Shown: positions 7,255 to 15,479, numbered from the stretch's first letter. The stretch: 20,981 bases of DNA from Anaerolineaceae bacterium UBA5838 (GCA_002432795.1 DJGU01000068.1:1-20981), one strand, 5' to 3'. Notes: generated from the letters alone by a model not told the origin. Made by a program: numbers and translations.

Positions 7255-8550
7255 TTATTCGTATTTGAGAGCGTCAACGGGGATAAGGGTGGCGGCATTC
7301 AACGCAGGGTAGAGCCCGGAGATCAGCCCGATCAGGGTCGCAAAGGTGACACTGAACACCGGCAGCCAGAATGGGATTGAGGCAGCCAGCTGCGTGCCCA
7401 TGCCGCCACCGGTTGCCAGCATGGAACCGCCTAATGCATTGATCACAGCACAGATTGCCCAGCCGACCAGCACCCCACCAATGCCGCCTAAAAAGCCAAT
7501 CCCAGCAGCCTCCCCGAGAAAAATAGTCAGGATGTTGTTATTGGTAGCGCCAACTGCCTTCATGATCCCGATTTCGCGCGTGCGCTCCAGGATCGCCATC
7601 GTCATGGTGTTGGCAATACCGATAGCAGCGACAAGCAGCGCGATAGCACCCACCCCGCCAAAAACCAGCTGCATGGTCGAGAAGTAACTGTTAATACCTT
7701 CCACAGTGGATTGAGGTGTGTACGCCTGGTAACCCATGTCGGTAATTTGTTTCGCAATATCCACTACAATTTTTGGGCTCTCCACCTTGACGGAGATCTG
7801 GTTATAGCCCTCTTTTTTATAGTCAATCCGTTTGCCGGCAAACCACTCATTCCACTGCGTTACTTCATCCAGCGACATATACATGTTGTAGTCAGACTCG
7901 CCGCGCGTTTCCGCGAGAACTCCCACCACCTCAAGCACATACGACTTGGTGGAGGTGGTACCATCCTCGCTCCAACGCGTGAGCTTGATCTTGAGTTTTT
8001 GACCCATCAGATCAGGCGGGGAGAAGGGTTCTGAATTCGGGCGGGGATTAGGATCGTAGAAGTTATTATTGAAGGAAGAGCCCACCACCACCTTACCCTT
8101 GCTGATGGCAGTCACACCCTGGTTGGCTTCGAGACCAATGTCGTTTAAGTCTGTCAGGTTCACACCCATTGCGCTGCCCCAGGCTGCAAGTTTATCCAGC
8201 GAAATCTCCATCCCTCCTTGAACATATTGCTTTATGACAACCTGGGTAACCCCCGGGATGGCTTTGAAATTCTCAACCGCTTCCGGGGAAAGTTTTTTGA
8301 TATCATCCTCGGTGATTTCTTTCACCATTGGACCGTCAACCATTGGATAGCCCGGATAGACCTCGATGCTGGTCAGGTCGTTGATGCCCCAGAGCTGGCT
8401 GGTGGCATTTTTTTGCAAGCCCACGCCAAGGGATACCAGCGTCACAACCGCGGCAGTGCCAATCACAACCCCGATTGCAGTCAACAGCACTCTTCCCTTG
8501 CGGCGGCTCAGATTATCGATGATCAGGCTGATAAAATCAGTAAAGCGCAT
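7255..8550 (-). CDS. ABC transporter permease, MacB/FtsX type
   Basis: This 431-aa membrane protein has the four-TM MacB layout: TM1 at about 21-43 after the typical start RRKGRVLLTAIGVVIGTAAV, a large extracytoplasmic domain (about 44-290), then TMs near 294-318, 341-371 and 393-413. The coupling motif LERTREIGIMKAVGAT (about 321-336) contacts the ATPase. The end GLYPALNAATLIPVDALKYE is typical of the family. The start at 8550 has GGAG 5 nt upstream. It is the last gene of a four-gene operon after the secreted protein (39-nt gap) and should pair with the ATPase at 10284-10994. There is no fused ATPase domain. Likely a mechanotransmission or export complex; substrate unknown. Confidence 0.92.
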   Translation of the reverse strand: MRFTDFISLIIDNLSRRKGRVLLTAIGVVIGTAAVVTLVSLGVGLQKNATSQLWGINDLTSIEVYPGYPMVDGPMVKEITEDDIKKLSPEAVENFKAIPGVTQVVIKQYVQGGMEISLDKLAAWGSAMGVNLTDLNDIGLEANQGVTAISKGKVVVGSSFNNNFYDPNPRPNSEPFSPPDLMGQKLKIKLTRWSEDGTTSTKSYVLEVVGVLAETRGESDYNMYMSLDEVTQWNEWFAGKRIDYKKEGYNQISVKVESPKIVVDIAKQITDMGYQAYTPQSTVEGINSYFSTMQLVFGGVGAIALLVAAIGIANTMTMAILERTREIGIMKAVGATNNNILTIFLGEAAGIGFLGGIGGVLVGWAICAVINALGGSMLATGGGMGTQLAASIPFWLPVFSVTFATLIGLISGLYPALNAATLIPVDALKYE

Positions 8551-8589
8551 GCATTCTCCATTTCAGTGAACCTCTTGCTGCGAAGATGC

Positions 8590-10272
8590 TTAGGGCAGCT
8601 TGCCGCCGCCACCGCCTTCGTAATAGATTTCTCCCTCCATGCCCGGGTCAGCAGGTTTCCCGGAAGTAACATCAGAACCAAAACCAAAGAAACTTTTAAT
8701 GGCGTTCCAAATGCGCGCAAAGAAGCCGGGCTGTGAGGATGGCTCCTGGGGGTTGCCATCAGGGAAGGGGTTCATCGGGTCGATCATAATTGGGTTGCCA
8801 TTCTCATCAAGCACCGGGTTGCCATTTTCGTCCAGCATTGGATAAGGCGTGGGCATTTCCATCGGTGGATTGACGTTAACACTCAACGAGCCATTATAGG
8901 TCCGCACCTGGTTGAAATCATCCGTGTAGCGGATTTCGAAATTGATGGTCGCTTCGCCTTCGCTAAACGGCATGAACATTGGGTCAAAGGTGAAGTAACC
9001 GCCCGGGTCAAGCGTGCCTACCAGAATGCTGTTGTTGCTCATCTCGCCGTTGGGACTGGTGGAAATGATATTTCCAAGCACCACACTCTTCCTGGATAGA
9101 TTGGTGATCTGGATTGGCAGCATTCCCATCTGACCGGCCGTGATCATCCCTTCCATTGGCTGGTAAAAACTAAATTCCAGTTGAGGAAGTGAAAAGACCA
9201 GCAAAGTGATGACCTGGTCATCCACCATACGGACACCCTTGGCATCGGTATAAACAAAGGAAAGCTTGAGCGGATAGGCTCCAGGATTCGTGGTCACATT
9301 GACGATAAATTCCTGCTCAGGGCTCAACGTGCTGCCCATCGGCACATCGCCAAGTAAGATGACATTACTGCTGCCCACAGGCGCAAAGTTGCTCATATCT
9401 CCGCTTGCACCGCCAACGCCACCCGCCTGGGGTGTACCAAGAGGGTCGGTGGTGCCAGCAGTTGCCCCGCCGCCATAAACCAGGCTTACAGCACGCGCGT
9501 CAGCAGTGCCAGCGTTGCTGACCTTCAACCCCAGTTTGAATTGAGATCCGGGCTGAAGGGGATCGATATCGGTGGTGTAACTATTGACTACCATCTGGGG
9601 TCGCATGACAGCCGATGGAGTGGCTGTGGCAGCGGTGGAACCTGTGCCGGCAGTCTGGTTGATCATAATGGTGAAGATGAAAGTGTCGGAATAGGGAGTG
9701 CCACTTGGATCGGTGTAGGTAGTGACGGCCTGGATCTGCCCGGAATACTTCCAGGTAGACATATCATTGACCTTGAAGTTGTGAGTGTGGGTTTCATTGC
9801 CCTTGTTGTCAGCATCGACCTCGTAGAACGTGATGACGCTGCCGTCCAACGGATCGAAATCGGCACTGCTGAAGGTCATCACGATGTTGCGGGCATGCGC
9901 AGGGTCATTAGGACTGATTACTTCACTAGCATCAGGTGTTGGTCGTCCGTTGTTACCAACAGTGAAGGTCAAACCAAAAGTACCGTAGGGATTGACACTT
10001 TTGCCGCCCAGGCTGGTGTGGTAATCCACAATATAGAGCAAAGGTCGGTTGGTGACTTGTTGCACAATATTTTCAGGCACCCAACCAGATGGGTAAACCA
10101 CGTTGCCGTTATCCGGTACCCAGCCCCACGGCACCTGGGTAGGCGCAGGGGTTTCGGTGGGGGGATCCACCCAGACCGAGTTCATGGCATGACCTTGCTG
10201 GTTGAGGCCCGGCAAGGCTGCTAACCCGAAAAGTATCGTAACGATGAGTGCAATTTGTAGATTCTTTTTCAT
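8590..10272 (-). CDS. Secreted protein with Ig-like (CARDB/S-layer-type) domains, partner of an ABC transporter
   Basis: This 560-aa protein starts MKKNLQIALIVTILFGLAAL, a clear signal peptide with likely cleavage near residue 29 (QGHA). No lipobox or C-terminal TM is visible. A Pro/Thr-rich stretch (35-60) is followed by three beta-rich segments, about 75-210, 225-360 and 365-470. The second and third have the LKVSNAGTADA and LPIQITNLSRKS pattern of CARDB/NEW3-like Ig folds (COG1361-like). Residues 479-494 contain two tandem copies of LDENGNPx. The C-terminus contains GFFARIWNAIKSFFGFG (about 516-532), a probable amphipathic helix, and ends in a glycine-rich tail. AAGGTGA lies just before the ATG at 10272, 11 nt after the ATPase stop. 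The operon position suggests it works outside the cell with the permease ectodomain; this is inference. Confidence 0.85.
   Translation of the reverse strand: MKKNLQIALIVTILFGLAALPGLNQQGHAMNSVWVDPPTETPAPTQVPWGWVPDNGNVVYPSGWVPENIVQQVTNRPLLYIVDYHTSLGGKSVNPYGTFGLTFTVGNNGRPTPDASEVISPNDPAHARNIVMTFSSADFDPLDGSVITFYEVDADNKGNETHTHNFKVNDMSTWKYSGQIQAVTTYTDPSGTPYSDTFIFTIMINQTAGTGSTAATATPSAVMRPQMVVNSYTTDIDPLQPGSQFKLGLKVSNAGTADARAVSLVYGGGATAGTTDPLGTPQAGGVGGASGDMSNFAPVGSSNVILLGDVPMGSTLSPEQEFIVNVTTNPGAYPLKLSFVYTDAKGVRMVDDQVITLLVFSLPQLEFSFYQPMEGMITAGQMGMLPIQITNLSRKSVVLGNIISTSPNGEMSNNSILVGTLDPGGYFTFDPMFMPFSEGEATINFEIRYTDDFNQVRTYNGSLSVNVNPPMEMPTPYPMLDENGNPVLDENGNPIMIDPMNPFPDGNPQEPSSQPGFFARIWNAIKSFFGFGSDVTSGKPADPGMEGEIYYEGGGGGKLP
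8792..8839 (-). repeat. Two 24-bp in-frame tandem repeats
   Basis: Two adjacent 24-bp units (8792-8815 and 8816-8839) differ at only a few bases and encode LDENGNPI/V twice within the secreted protein. Asp/Asn/Gly-rich repeats of this sort can bind calcium or act as flexible linkers. Confidence 0.7.
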
Positions 10273-10283
10273 TGTTCACCTTC

Positions 10284-10994
10284 TCAGCCAAGATGCTGAA
10301 TTGATTCCTGATATTCTGCGTCGCTCACAAGTTTCCCATCGAGCAAATTGATCCGATGGGTAGCATAATTGAACATACGCGGGTCGTGGGAAGCGACGAT
10401 AATTGTTTTACCAGCTTTGCTGAGTTGCTCAAGCAGCTGCATGATCACAATTCCGCTTTGGGTATCGAGGTTGCCGGTGGGTTCATCTGCCAGGATCAAT
10501 GGGGGATCATTGACCAGAGCGCGCGCCACCGCCACGCGCTGTTGCTGACCGCCGGAAAGTTCAGTAGGTTTATGACCGATGCGGTCTTCCATCCCCACTT
10601 GTTTCATCAATTCTTCGGCGCGCTTCAGCCGCCGATCCTTCTTAATGCCCGAAAATCGCAGTGGAAACCCGATATTGGCTTCTGCTGTCATGGTCGAGAC
10701 CAGGTTGAAAGTCTGGAAGATAAAGCCCAGCTTGTCCCGCCGGTAATTTGCCAGTTGGTTCTCGTCCATCCGGTCGATCTGTTCGCCATCCACCAGAATA
10801 GTCCCTGAAGTAGGCCAATCCAGACCGCCAATCATGTTCAGCAAGGTACTCTTGCCAGAACCTGAAGGACCCATCAACACGGTGAATGTACCCCGCTCAA
10901 TTTCAAGCGAAACGTCATTCAGAGCATGGACCAGAGTGCTTCCCATTTTGTAGGTTTTTACCAAATCGCGAACGCTGACAAAACTATCACTCAT
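10284..10994 (-). CDS. ABC transporter ATP-binding protein, MacB/LolD type
   Basis: This 236-aa nucleotide-binding subunit has Walker A GPSGSGKST (42-50), Q-loop Gln94 in FQTFNL, signature LSGGQQQR (146-153), Walker B LILADEPTGNLD (166-177) and H-loop His203 in VASHD. All catalytic positions are intact. AAGGTGA lies just before the ATG at 10994, overlapping the stop of the upstream Yip1 gene (8-nt gap), which indicates coupled translation. It is the second gene of the operon and most likely drives the permease at 7255-8550 two genes downstream. It is clearly distinct from the other ATPase in the window (213-953), so the two systems are separate. Confidence 0.94.
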   Translation of the reverse strand: MSDSFVSVRDLVKTYKMGSTLVHALNDVSLEIERGTFTVLMGPSGSGKSTLLNMIGGLDWPTSGTILVDGEQIDRMDENQLANYRRDKLGFIFQTFNLVSTMTAEANIGFPLRFSGIKKDRRLKRAEELMKQVGMEDRIGHKPTELSGGQQQRVAVARALVNDPPLILADEPTGNLDTQSGIVIMQLLEQLSKAGKTIIVASHDPRMFNYATHRINLLDGKLVSDAEYQESIQHLG

Positions 10995-11002
10995 AAATCA
11001 CC

Positions 11003-11818
11003 TTAGAAGATGTAATACCCTGAGCCACCCAGACCGCTTAGAGCTGTGGAGATGACAGAAGGTAACCCCACCAGCACCAGTACCAACAAGAGTGCGACCG
11101 TCGTGGCAAACACTGCCTTGTTGGCACGTAATCCTGAAAGCGGGAGCGCTCCAAGAAAGAGAAAAACGACAAAAAGCAAACTATAAAAATCCACCTGCCC
11201 CAGTATTCCCTTCAGCCAGGCCATGATACCCGTGGCATCGCTGGCAACCAGGTAACTGAGTCCCGGTTCGTCGATCAGCTTTTTTGAACTGATGATAACG
11301 ATTACTTTAACTAATTCGCGCAGCGCAAACGGAAGCATTGCCCAGGCAATGAGATTGCTGACTTTCTGATTGGTTGTTCGGCTTCCAGCCAGCGTTAGCG
11401 AGAGGTAGAGTAAACTCGAGCAGATCACCCAAAAGAGTAGATATCTTGCCAGGCCTGATAACAATGGGAAGAGGTACATAAACGTGGGAGAAGTCAGGTT
11501 TTGCTGCGCTTGCAGGAATTGCTGCTGGCGTTCCTGTGACCACCATTGAAAGTCTTCTGGGATTGTTGCCCCTGTTTGAATGTTGACGCGTTTGATGGGA
11601 GCAGCCACCACCACCGCCAGGAGGACCATGACAGCAAGGATGAGCATCGGAGCAAACCAAGCTGCTTTATCCTGCTCGTTGACACGTGCAAGCGTGCTGC
11701 GCGGTTTCATAAACAAGCGCAGAACCCATCTCCAATGATGGTCGCGTTTTTCTTTCTGTCTCCTGGTGCTTTTGCCGGTTTTCGCCGGTGATACATCTGC
11801 TGTTGGCTCTCGTCTCAT
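11003..11818 (-). CDS. Yip1-family integral membrane protein
   Basis: This 271-aa protein has a basic cytoplasmic N-terminus (1-45, rich in Arg/Lys), then hydrophobic segments near 56-75, 114-144, 155-178, 211-230 and 236-257. The arrangement, the FMKPRSTLARV lead-in and the polar AGSRTTNQKVSNLIAWAMLP stretch match bacterial Yip1-domain proteins. The frame is open to a TTG at 11830, but I prefer the ATG at 11818, which has GAGG 6 nt upstream. It is the first gene of the operon and overlaps the ribosome site of the ATPase gene. Bacterial Yip1 proteins have no established biochemical role; association with this ABC set suggests a membrane scaffold or assembly factor (inference). Confidence 0.82.
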   Translation of the reverse strand: MRREPTADVSPAKTGKSTRRQKEKRDHHWRWVLRLFMKPRSTLARVNEQDKAAWFAPMLILAVMVLLAVVVAAPIKRVNIQTGATIPEDFQWWSQERQQQFLQAQQNLTSPTFMYLFPLLSGLARYLLFWVICSSLLYLSLTLAGSRTTNQKVSNLIAWAMLPFALRELVKVIVIISSKKLIDEPGLSYLVASDATGIMAWLKGILGQVDFYSLLFVVFLFLGALPLSGLRANKAVFATTVALLLVLVLVGLPSVISTALSGLGGSGYYIF

Positions 11819-11984
11819 TGGCAACCTCAACTAGTCTGCATTCAACAGACTTTAACACTGACGATTCAGGAGCAGAAAAGTTCCCGATTTCATCATCAGC
11901 GCCATAATCCTTATTAGTTTATCCTTAAAGCTGCTGTGCGGGTTGCCAGTGATGCAAGAACAAACACAAACCAGCTTAAAACAC

Positions 11985-11990
11985 TATAAT
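11985..11990 (+). promoter_or_regulatory. -10 box of the tldD-tldE operon
   Basis: A perfect TATAAT ends 32 nt before the GTG start of tldD, giving a short leader. No good -35 hexamer lies at 17 nt. The 204-nt region 11819-12022 is the divergent promoter region for this operon and the Yip1 operon; I see nothing else in it. Confidence 0.45.
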
Positions 11991-12022
11991 ATTTATTACA
12001 GTTCAAATACAGGAGATCCAGT

Positions 12023-13477
12023 GTGAGAGAAAAAATCAAACAACAAATAGACCGGCTGAAAGCCAAAGGCGCGCACTATGTTGACGCCCGATGGTACCCA
12101 CGGGAAGATAGCAACTTCCTCTTTATGTGGAATGGCAACCTCAAAGAAAACAATGCTTCCAGCCAGAGTGGCATGGGTGTGCGCGTACTCTATAACGGCG
12201 CCTGGGGTTTTTCGGCATCCTCGGACCTTACCAATCCAAACGCAATTTTTGACAGAGCGTTTGACAACGCGCGCATCGCTTCCGAACGCGTCACCTTCCC
12301 CATCCGCCTGGCAGAAAAAGAAGCCGTCGTAGACAGCTTCACCAGTCCCAATCAGATCGACCCCTTCACCATCGGTTTGGATGAAAAAGTGGCGTTCCTG
12401 CAAAAAATGGACGCCGCGCTCAACCAACCTGGCGTTGTTCAGCGCTTTGGCATGCTCGAGTTCGTCCGCAAGCAAATCATATTTCTGGATTCTGAAGGCT
12501 CGGAGATTGAGAAAAACATCATCGAAGTCTTTCCCTCCATCCACGCGATGGGCATTGATAAGGACGGTGGAATGCAGCGCCGGAAATACCAGCCAGGACG
12601 CACAGGTGCGACTCGCGGTTGGGAGAGCATTAATGAAACGGACTTCCTCGCCAACGCAGAACGCATTGTGAGTGAGTTGAACCAGGTGCTGGTCGCTGAT
12701 GACGCCCCCAATGGCAAGATGTCCGTCATCCTGCTGAACGGAATCATGTTCCTTCAGACTCACGAGACCATCGGTCATGCCTTGGAGCTGGACCGGATCC
12801 TCGGTTATGAACTTTCCTTTGCAGGCGGCTCGTTTGTGCGTTTGGAAGACTTTGGCAAGCTGCGCTATGGGTCCGAAAAGTTGACAGCCCGCGCCAATGC
12901 CCTCGAACCCAACAGCCCAGGCAGCTTCGGTTTTGATGATGACGGTGTGCCTGCCCAGGACAACCTGCTGATCGATAAGGGCATTCTCGTCGGCGCGATT
13001 ACCGGGCGTCAGATGGTGGAAGAAGCCAACGCAAAAGCAAAAAAGCAGATATTCGACGGTTCCAGCGGCGCAAACCGCGCCACATCCTTCTATCGTGTGC
13101 CGATCGAACGCATGACCAATATCAACATTGACCCCGGTACAGACGGCAGCCTGGAAGACATCATCGCCAATACCAAGTATGGATTGGTGCTGGACGGCGA
13201 CAAAAGCTGGTCAATTGGTTCCAACCGGGAGCAGTTCCATTTTGCCTGCGACATTGGCTGGCTGGTGGAGGACGGGCAGAAAAAACAGGTGGTCAAGAAT
13301 CCCACCTATCGTGGTGAAACCCTTCCATTCTACAATTCACTCACAGCTGTGGGTGATGAAAGCACCTGGAATGTCCATTATGTCGAGAACTGCGGCAAAG
13401 GTGCGCCCAACCAAATCATGCAGCTCGGGCACGGCGTGCCGGTCTGCCGCTTCGATAACGTACAGGTAGGAGAGTAA
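12023..13477 (+). CDS. tldD: TldD metallopeptidase subunit
   Basis: This 484-aa cytoplasmic protein is the catalytic half of the TldD/TldE heterodimeric zinc peptidase, which degrades unfolded or extended peptides and in some bacteria matures modified peptides. The metal motif HExxxH is HETIGH (247-252), followed by ALELD. Cys457 in ENCGKGAPNQ and the end GHGVPVCRFDN match the family's third-ligand region. Length equals the E. coli protein (481). The start is GTG at 12023, chosen because AGGAGA lies 6 nt before it and the frame has no better ATG. It overlaps nothing and is followed after 1 nt by tldE, so the subunits are coupled. Confidence 0.92.
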   Translation: MREKIKQQIDRLKAKGAHYVDARWYPREDSNFLFMWNGNLKENNASSQSGMGVRVLYNGAWGFSASSDLTNPNAIFDRAFDNARIASERVTFPIRLAEKEAVVDSFTSPNQIDPFTIGLDEKVAFLQKMDAALNQPGVVQRFGMLEFVRKQIIFLDSEGSEIEKNIIEVFPSIHAMGIDKDGGMQRRKYQPGRTGATRGWESINETDFLANAERIVSELNQVLVADDAPNGKMSVILLNGIMFLQTHETIGHALELDRILGYELSFAGGSFVRLEDFGKLRYGSEKLTARANALEPNSPGSFGFDDDGVPAQDNLLIDKGILVGAITGRQMVEEANAKAKKQIFDGSSGANRATSFYRVPIERMTNINIDPGTDGSLEDIIANTKYGLVLDGDKSWSIGSNREQFHFACDIGWLVEDGQKKQVVKNPTYRGETLPFYNSLTAVGDESTWNVHYVENCGKGAPNQIMQLGHGVPVCRFDNVQVGE

Positions 13478-13478
13478 G

Positions 13479-14864
13479 ATGAGCAACCAGGTCATTGACT
13501 TATTACAAAAATTGCGCCAGTCCGCCATAAAAAGGGGGCTCCAAACCTTCATCTCTTATCACGAAGAAGACAGCTTCCTGATGCGTTTCGCAAATTCGGC
13601 GATTTCGCTCAACACCAATGAGCACCTGATCTCGCTGGACTTCATCGCGTTCGACGGTCGGAAAAAAGTCAGCTATAGCATGATTACCGATCCATCTGAT
13701 TTCGAAAGTATGGAAAAGGGCCTGGACACCCTGGCGGAAATGCTGCCTCACGCCCAGGCGCTCAGCTATGACCCCACCTTCCCTGTCTATGAAAAGGATG
13801 TGCTTGACGAGCGTGCCTTCGACCCGGCTTTAGCCGCTCTGACTAACGAAGAACGCCTGGCTTACTTCAACACCCTTGCGGAAGGTCTGGAAAGCGATGA
13901 CGTGAAATTGAGCGGCATCTTCAGCAGCGGAACAACCACAACTGCTCAGATCAGCACAGCCAACGAGCACAGCCAAACCTTCCGCTCCACAGACGCGCAA
14001 ATTACCGCTGTCTTATCCTCCGAAAGTCTGAAATGGGAAGTCAACGCTGAGCAAAGCGCCCAAAAGAAGAGCGACCTGGATGCAGAAGGCTTGCATGCTG
14101 ATCTTGCCTTGCTGGTGAAGCATTATCAGGAAGACCAGAGCGTTCAACTGCCGGTGGGCAAGTATACGGTTGTACTTGGGCCGGCGGCTACCGCTGAATT
14201 GATTAACATCATGGCTTACTACGGCATGACCGGCGGTGCCCTCATGCAGGGGTATTCGTTCCTGAAGGAAGAAGATCAGGGCAAACACCTGTTTTCAGAA
14301 AAAATCAATCTCTTGGATGACCCACGCAAAGTTGAGATCTACGCTCAAAATGCGGACAGCTATGGCTTGGAGAGAAAACCCTTCCCCTTGATTGCAGAAG
14401 GACGCTTCCAGGCTTTTATGTGGGACCAGGATTCTGCCGACGAATTCGGAAAAACCCCCACTGGCCACGACGTCAGCCATGCCAGCCTGGTGATGGATGG
14501 CGGAGAAAAATCGGTCGCGACACTGAAAGACTTGCTCGAAAAGGATCGGGAAGAAGACCTCCTCTATGTGCCGTACATTCATTACATGAACGTGGTCAAC
14601 CCAACCCAGGGCATGGTGACCGGATCCAGCCGCTTTGGCGCGCTGTTTCTGAAGAAGGATGGCAGCGTGCAGGTGCCCTATAACGTGCGCCTGACCCAGA
14701 AATTCAGCGATTTCTTTGGCGAGCGGGTGCAGTGGTTGAGCAAGGAGCAGGTTGCCTATAACGTCTCCAGCAGCTATGGGCGCCGTAACCCAACCGCGCT
14801 AAAAGTGCCGCGCTTTATCTGCGTGAAGGAGATCGAAATCTCGCACTCCAATCCATCATATTAG
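13479..14864 (+). CDS. tldE: TldE/PmbA subunit of the TldD-TldE peptidase
   Basis: This 461-aa protein is the non-catalytic partner of TldD. It has the same fold but no HExxxH motif, as is normal for TldE/PmbA. Residues with family character include the region AYYGMTGGALMQGYSFLKEE, the DPRKVEIYAQNADSYGLERK stretch and the C-terminal LLYVPYIHYMNVVNPTQGMV. The ATG at 13479 follows the tldD stop by 1 nt, with TAGGAGAG as ribosome site inside the tldD end, so equal production of both subunits is likely. Stop TAG. Immediately downstream lies a palindromic repeat and a repeat island. Confidence 0.92.
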   Translation: MSNQVIDLLQKLRQSAIKRGLQTFISYHEEDSFLMRFANSAISLNTNEHLISLDFIAFDGRKKVSYSMITDPSDFESMEKGLDTLAEMLPHAQALSYDPTFPVYEKDVLDERAFDPALAALTNEERLAYFNTLAEGLESDDVKLSGIFSSGTTTTAQISTANEHSQTFRSTDAQITAVLSSESLKWEVNAEQSAQKKSDLDAEGLHADLALLVKHYQEDQSVQLPVGKYTVVLGPAATAELINIMAYYGMTGGALMQGYSFLKEEDQGKHLFSEKINLLDDPRKVEIYAQNADSYGLERKPFPLIAEGRFQAFMWDQDSADEFGKTPTGHDVSHASLVMDGGEKSVATLKDLLEKDREEDLLYVPYIHYMNVVNPTQGMVTGSSRFGALFLKKDGSVQVPYNVRLTQKFSDFFGERVQWLSKEQVAYNVSSSYGRRNPTALKVPRFICVKEIEISHSNPSY

Positions 14865-14886
14865 TGCTGTTTTCATAAGGTTTTTC

Positions 14887-14915
14887 GTATGCCGGGTTCC
14901 GCATTTGAACCCGGC
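14887..14915 (+). repeat. GTAG-type palindromic repeat, class A copy 2
   Basis: Arms GCCGGGTTC (14891-14899) and GAACCCGGC (14907-14915) with a 7-nt loop are identical to the copy at 4209-4237; the head is GTAT rather than GTAG. It begins 22 nt after the tldE stop and is followed by AAACTTTTC, so it may double as a weak terminator of the tldDE transcript. Confidence 0.7.
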
Positions 14916-15012
14916 AAACTTTTCTTGCACGACAATCATCGCTTTGGCAGATCTACATCCGAAATCATATGGGCGGGTTTGGAACACGCGCTTTTTTTTG
15001 GTTAGGGAATTC

Positions 15013-15101
15013 GTAGGTCGGACGAAGTGCCCGCACAGCAGGGTAATGAGACCGCTACGTAAGTTCTGAATGCCGCAAGCAATGCGCGGGCTCACTCCGA
15101 C
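15013..15101 (+). repeat. 89-bp dispersed repeat, copy 1
   Basis: It starts GTAGGTCGGACGAAG and ends CTCACTCCGAC. GTCGGA (15017-15022) and TCCGAC (15096-15101) form a terminal 6-bp inverted repeat. It aligns without gaps to 15391-15479, with about 77 of 89 positions identical by my count. Similarity continues weakly for about 29 nt downstream. It has no coding capacity. Confidence 0.75.
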
Positions 15102-15118
15102 ACAGCAGATGGTCGATT

Positions 15119-15153
15119 GGCGGAGTGCGCAATTGCGGCGCATTCCGCCCAAC
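15119..15153 (-). repeat. GTAG-type palindromic repeat, class D copy 1
   Basis: Arms 15119-15130 and 15138-15149 pair over 12 bp with one mismatch around a 7-nt loop. One base away on the minus strand the head is GTTG, a degenerate GTAG. It lies inside a 55-bp stretch (15099-15153) that aligns gap-free to 15210-15264. Confidence 0.6.
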
Positions 15154-15229
15154 ATATCACGCATAGTTAGGAAACCGGCGAGAGCCGTACGGAGGGGGCT
15201 TGCTCCCCCGACGCAGCGGATGATCGATG

Positions 15230-15264
15230 GGTGGAGTGCGCAAATTAGGCGCGTTTCGCCCTAC
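15230..15264 (-). repeat. GTAG-type palindromic repeat, class D copy 2
   Basis: On the minus strand GTAG (15264-15261) directly abuts a 12-nt arm (15260-15249), a 7-nt loop and the second arm (15241-15230). Four of twelve positions are not Watson-Crick pairs, mostly wobble-type. It is the partner copy of 15119-15153. Confidence 0.6.
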
Positions 15265-15278
15265 AACCAAGGATTTTC

Positions 15279-15347
15279 TGACATTCTGAGCGCCAGCGAA
15301 GAATCTTAGCATTAAAGAGGTAAGATCCTTCGTGCCTCAGGATGACA
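15279..15347. repeat. 69-bp imperfect inverted repeat
   Basis: Left arm 15279-15308 (starting TGACATTCTGAGCG, ending GAATCTTA) is nearly the reverse complement of 15321-15347 (starting TAAGATCC, ending GGATGACA), with a 12-nt centre. It resembles the CCTGAG/GAAGGATCT-type inverted repeats I recall as scattered between genes in various bacterial genomes, and it has the form of a small MITE. No target duplication is evident. Confidence 0.6.
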
Positions 15348-15359
15348 AACACACCCCTT

Positions 15360-15390
15360 GTAGATCGGACGATGTACCAGCGACCAGTAT
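15360..15390 (+). repeat. Fragment of the 89-bp repeat
   Basis: This 31-nt piece begins GTAGATCGGACGATGTACC and closely matches the start of the 89-bp element that follows immediately at 15391. It looks like a truncated tandem copy. Confidence 0.55.
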
Positions 15391-15479
15391 GTAGGTCGGA
15401 CGAAGTACCGGCGAAGCTGTGTAATGAGGCCGCCACCTAGGTTCTGAATGCCGCGAGCAATGTGCGGGCTCACTCCGAC
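15391..15479 (+). repeat. 89-bp dispersed repeat, copy 2
   Basis: It starts GTAGGTCGGACGAAG and ends CTCACTCCGAC with the same terminal inverted repeat (15395-15400 with 15474-15479) and exactly the same length as copy 1. Differences from copy 1 are concentrated in the first half, so the second half is better conserved. Confidence 0.75.

Noticed and set aside
11996..12778. Open frame of 260 codons on minus
   Set aside because: It is antisense to tldD, whose motifs and start are secure; codons mirror those of tldD.
13479..14864. Lack of HExxxH in TldE as a sign of decay
   Set aside because: TldE/PmbA subunits normally lack this motif, and the rest of the protein is intact.
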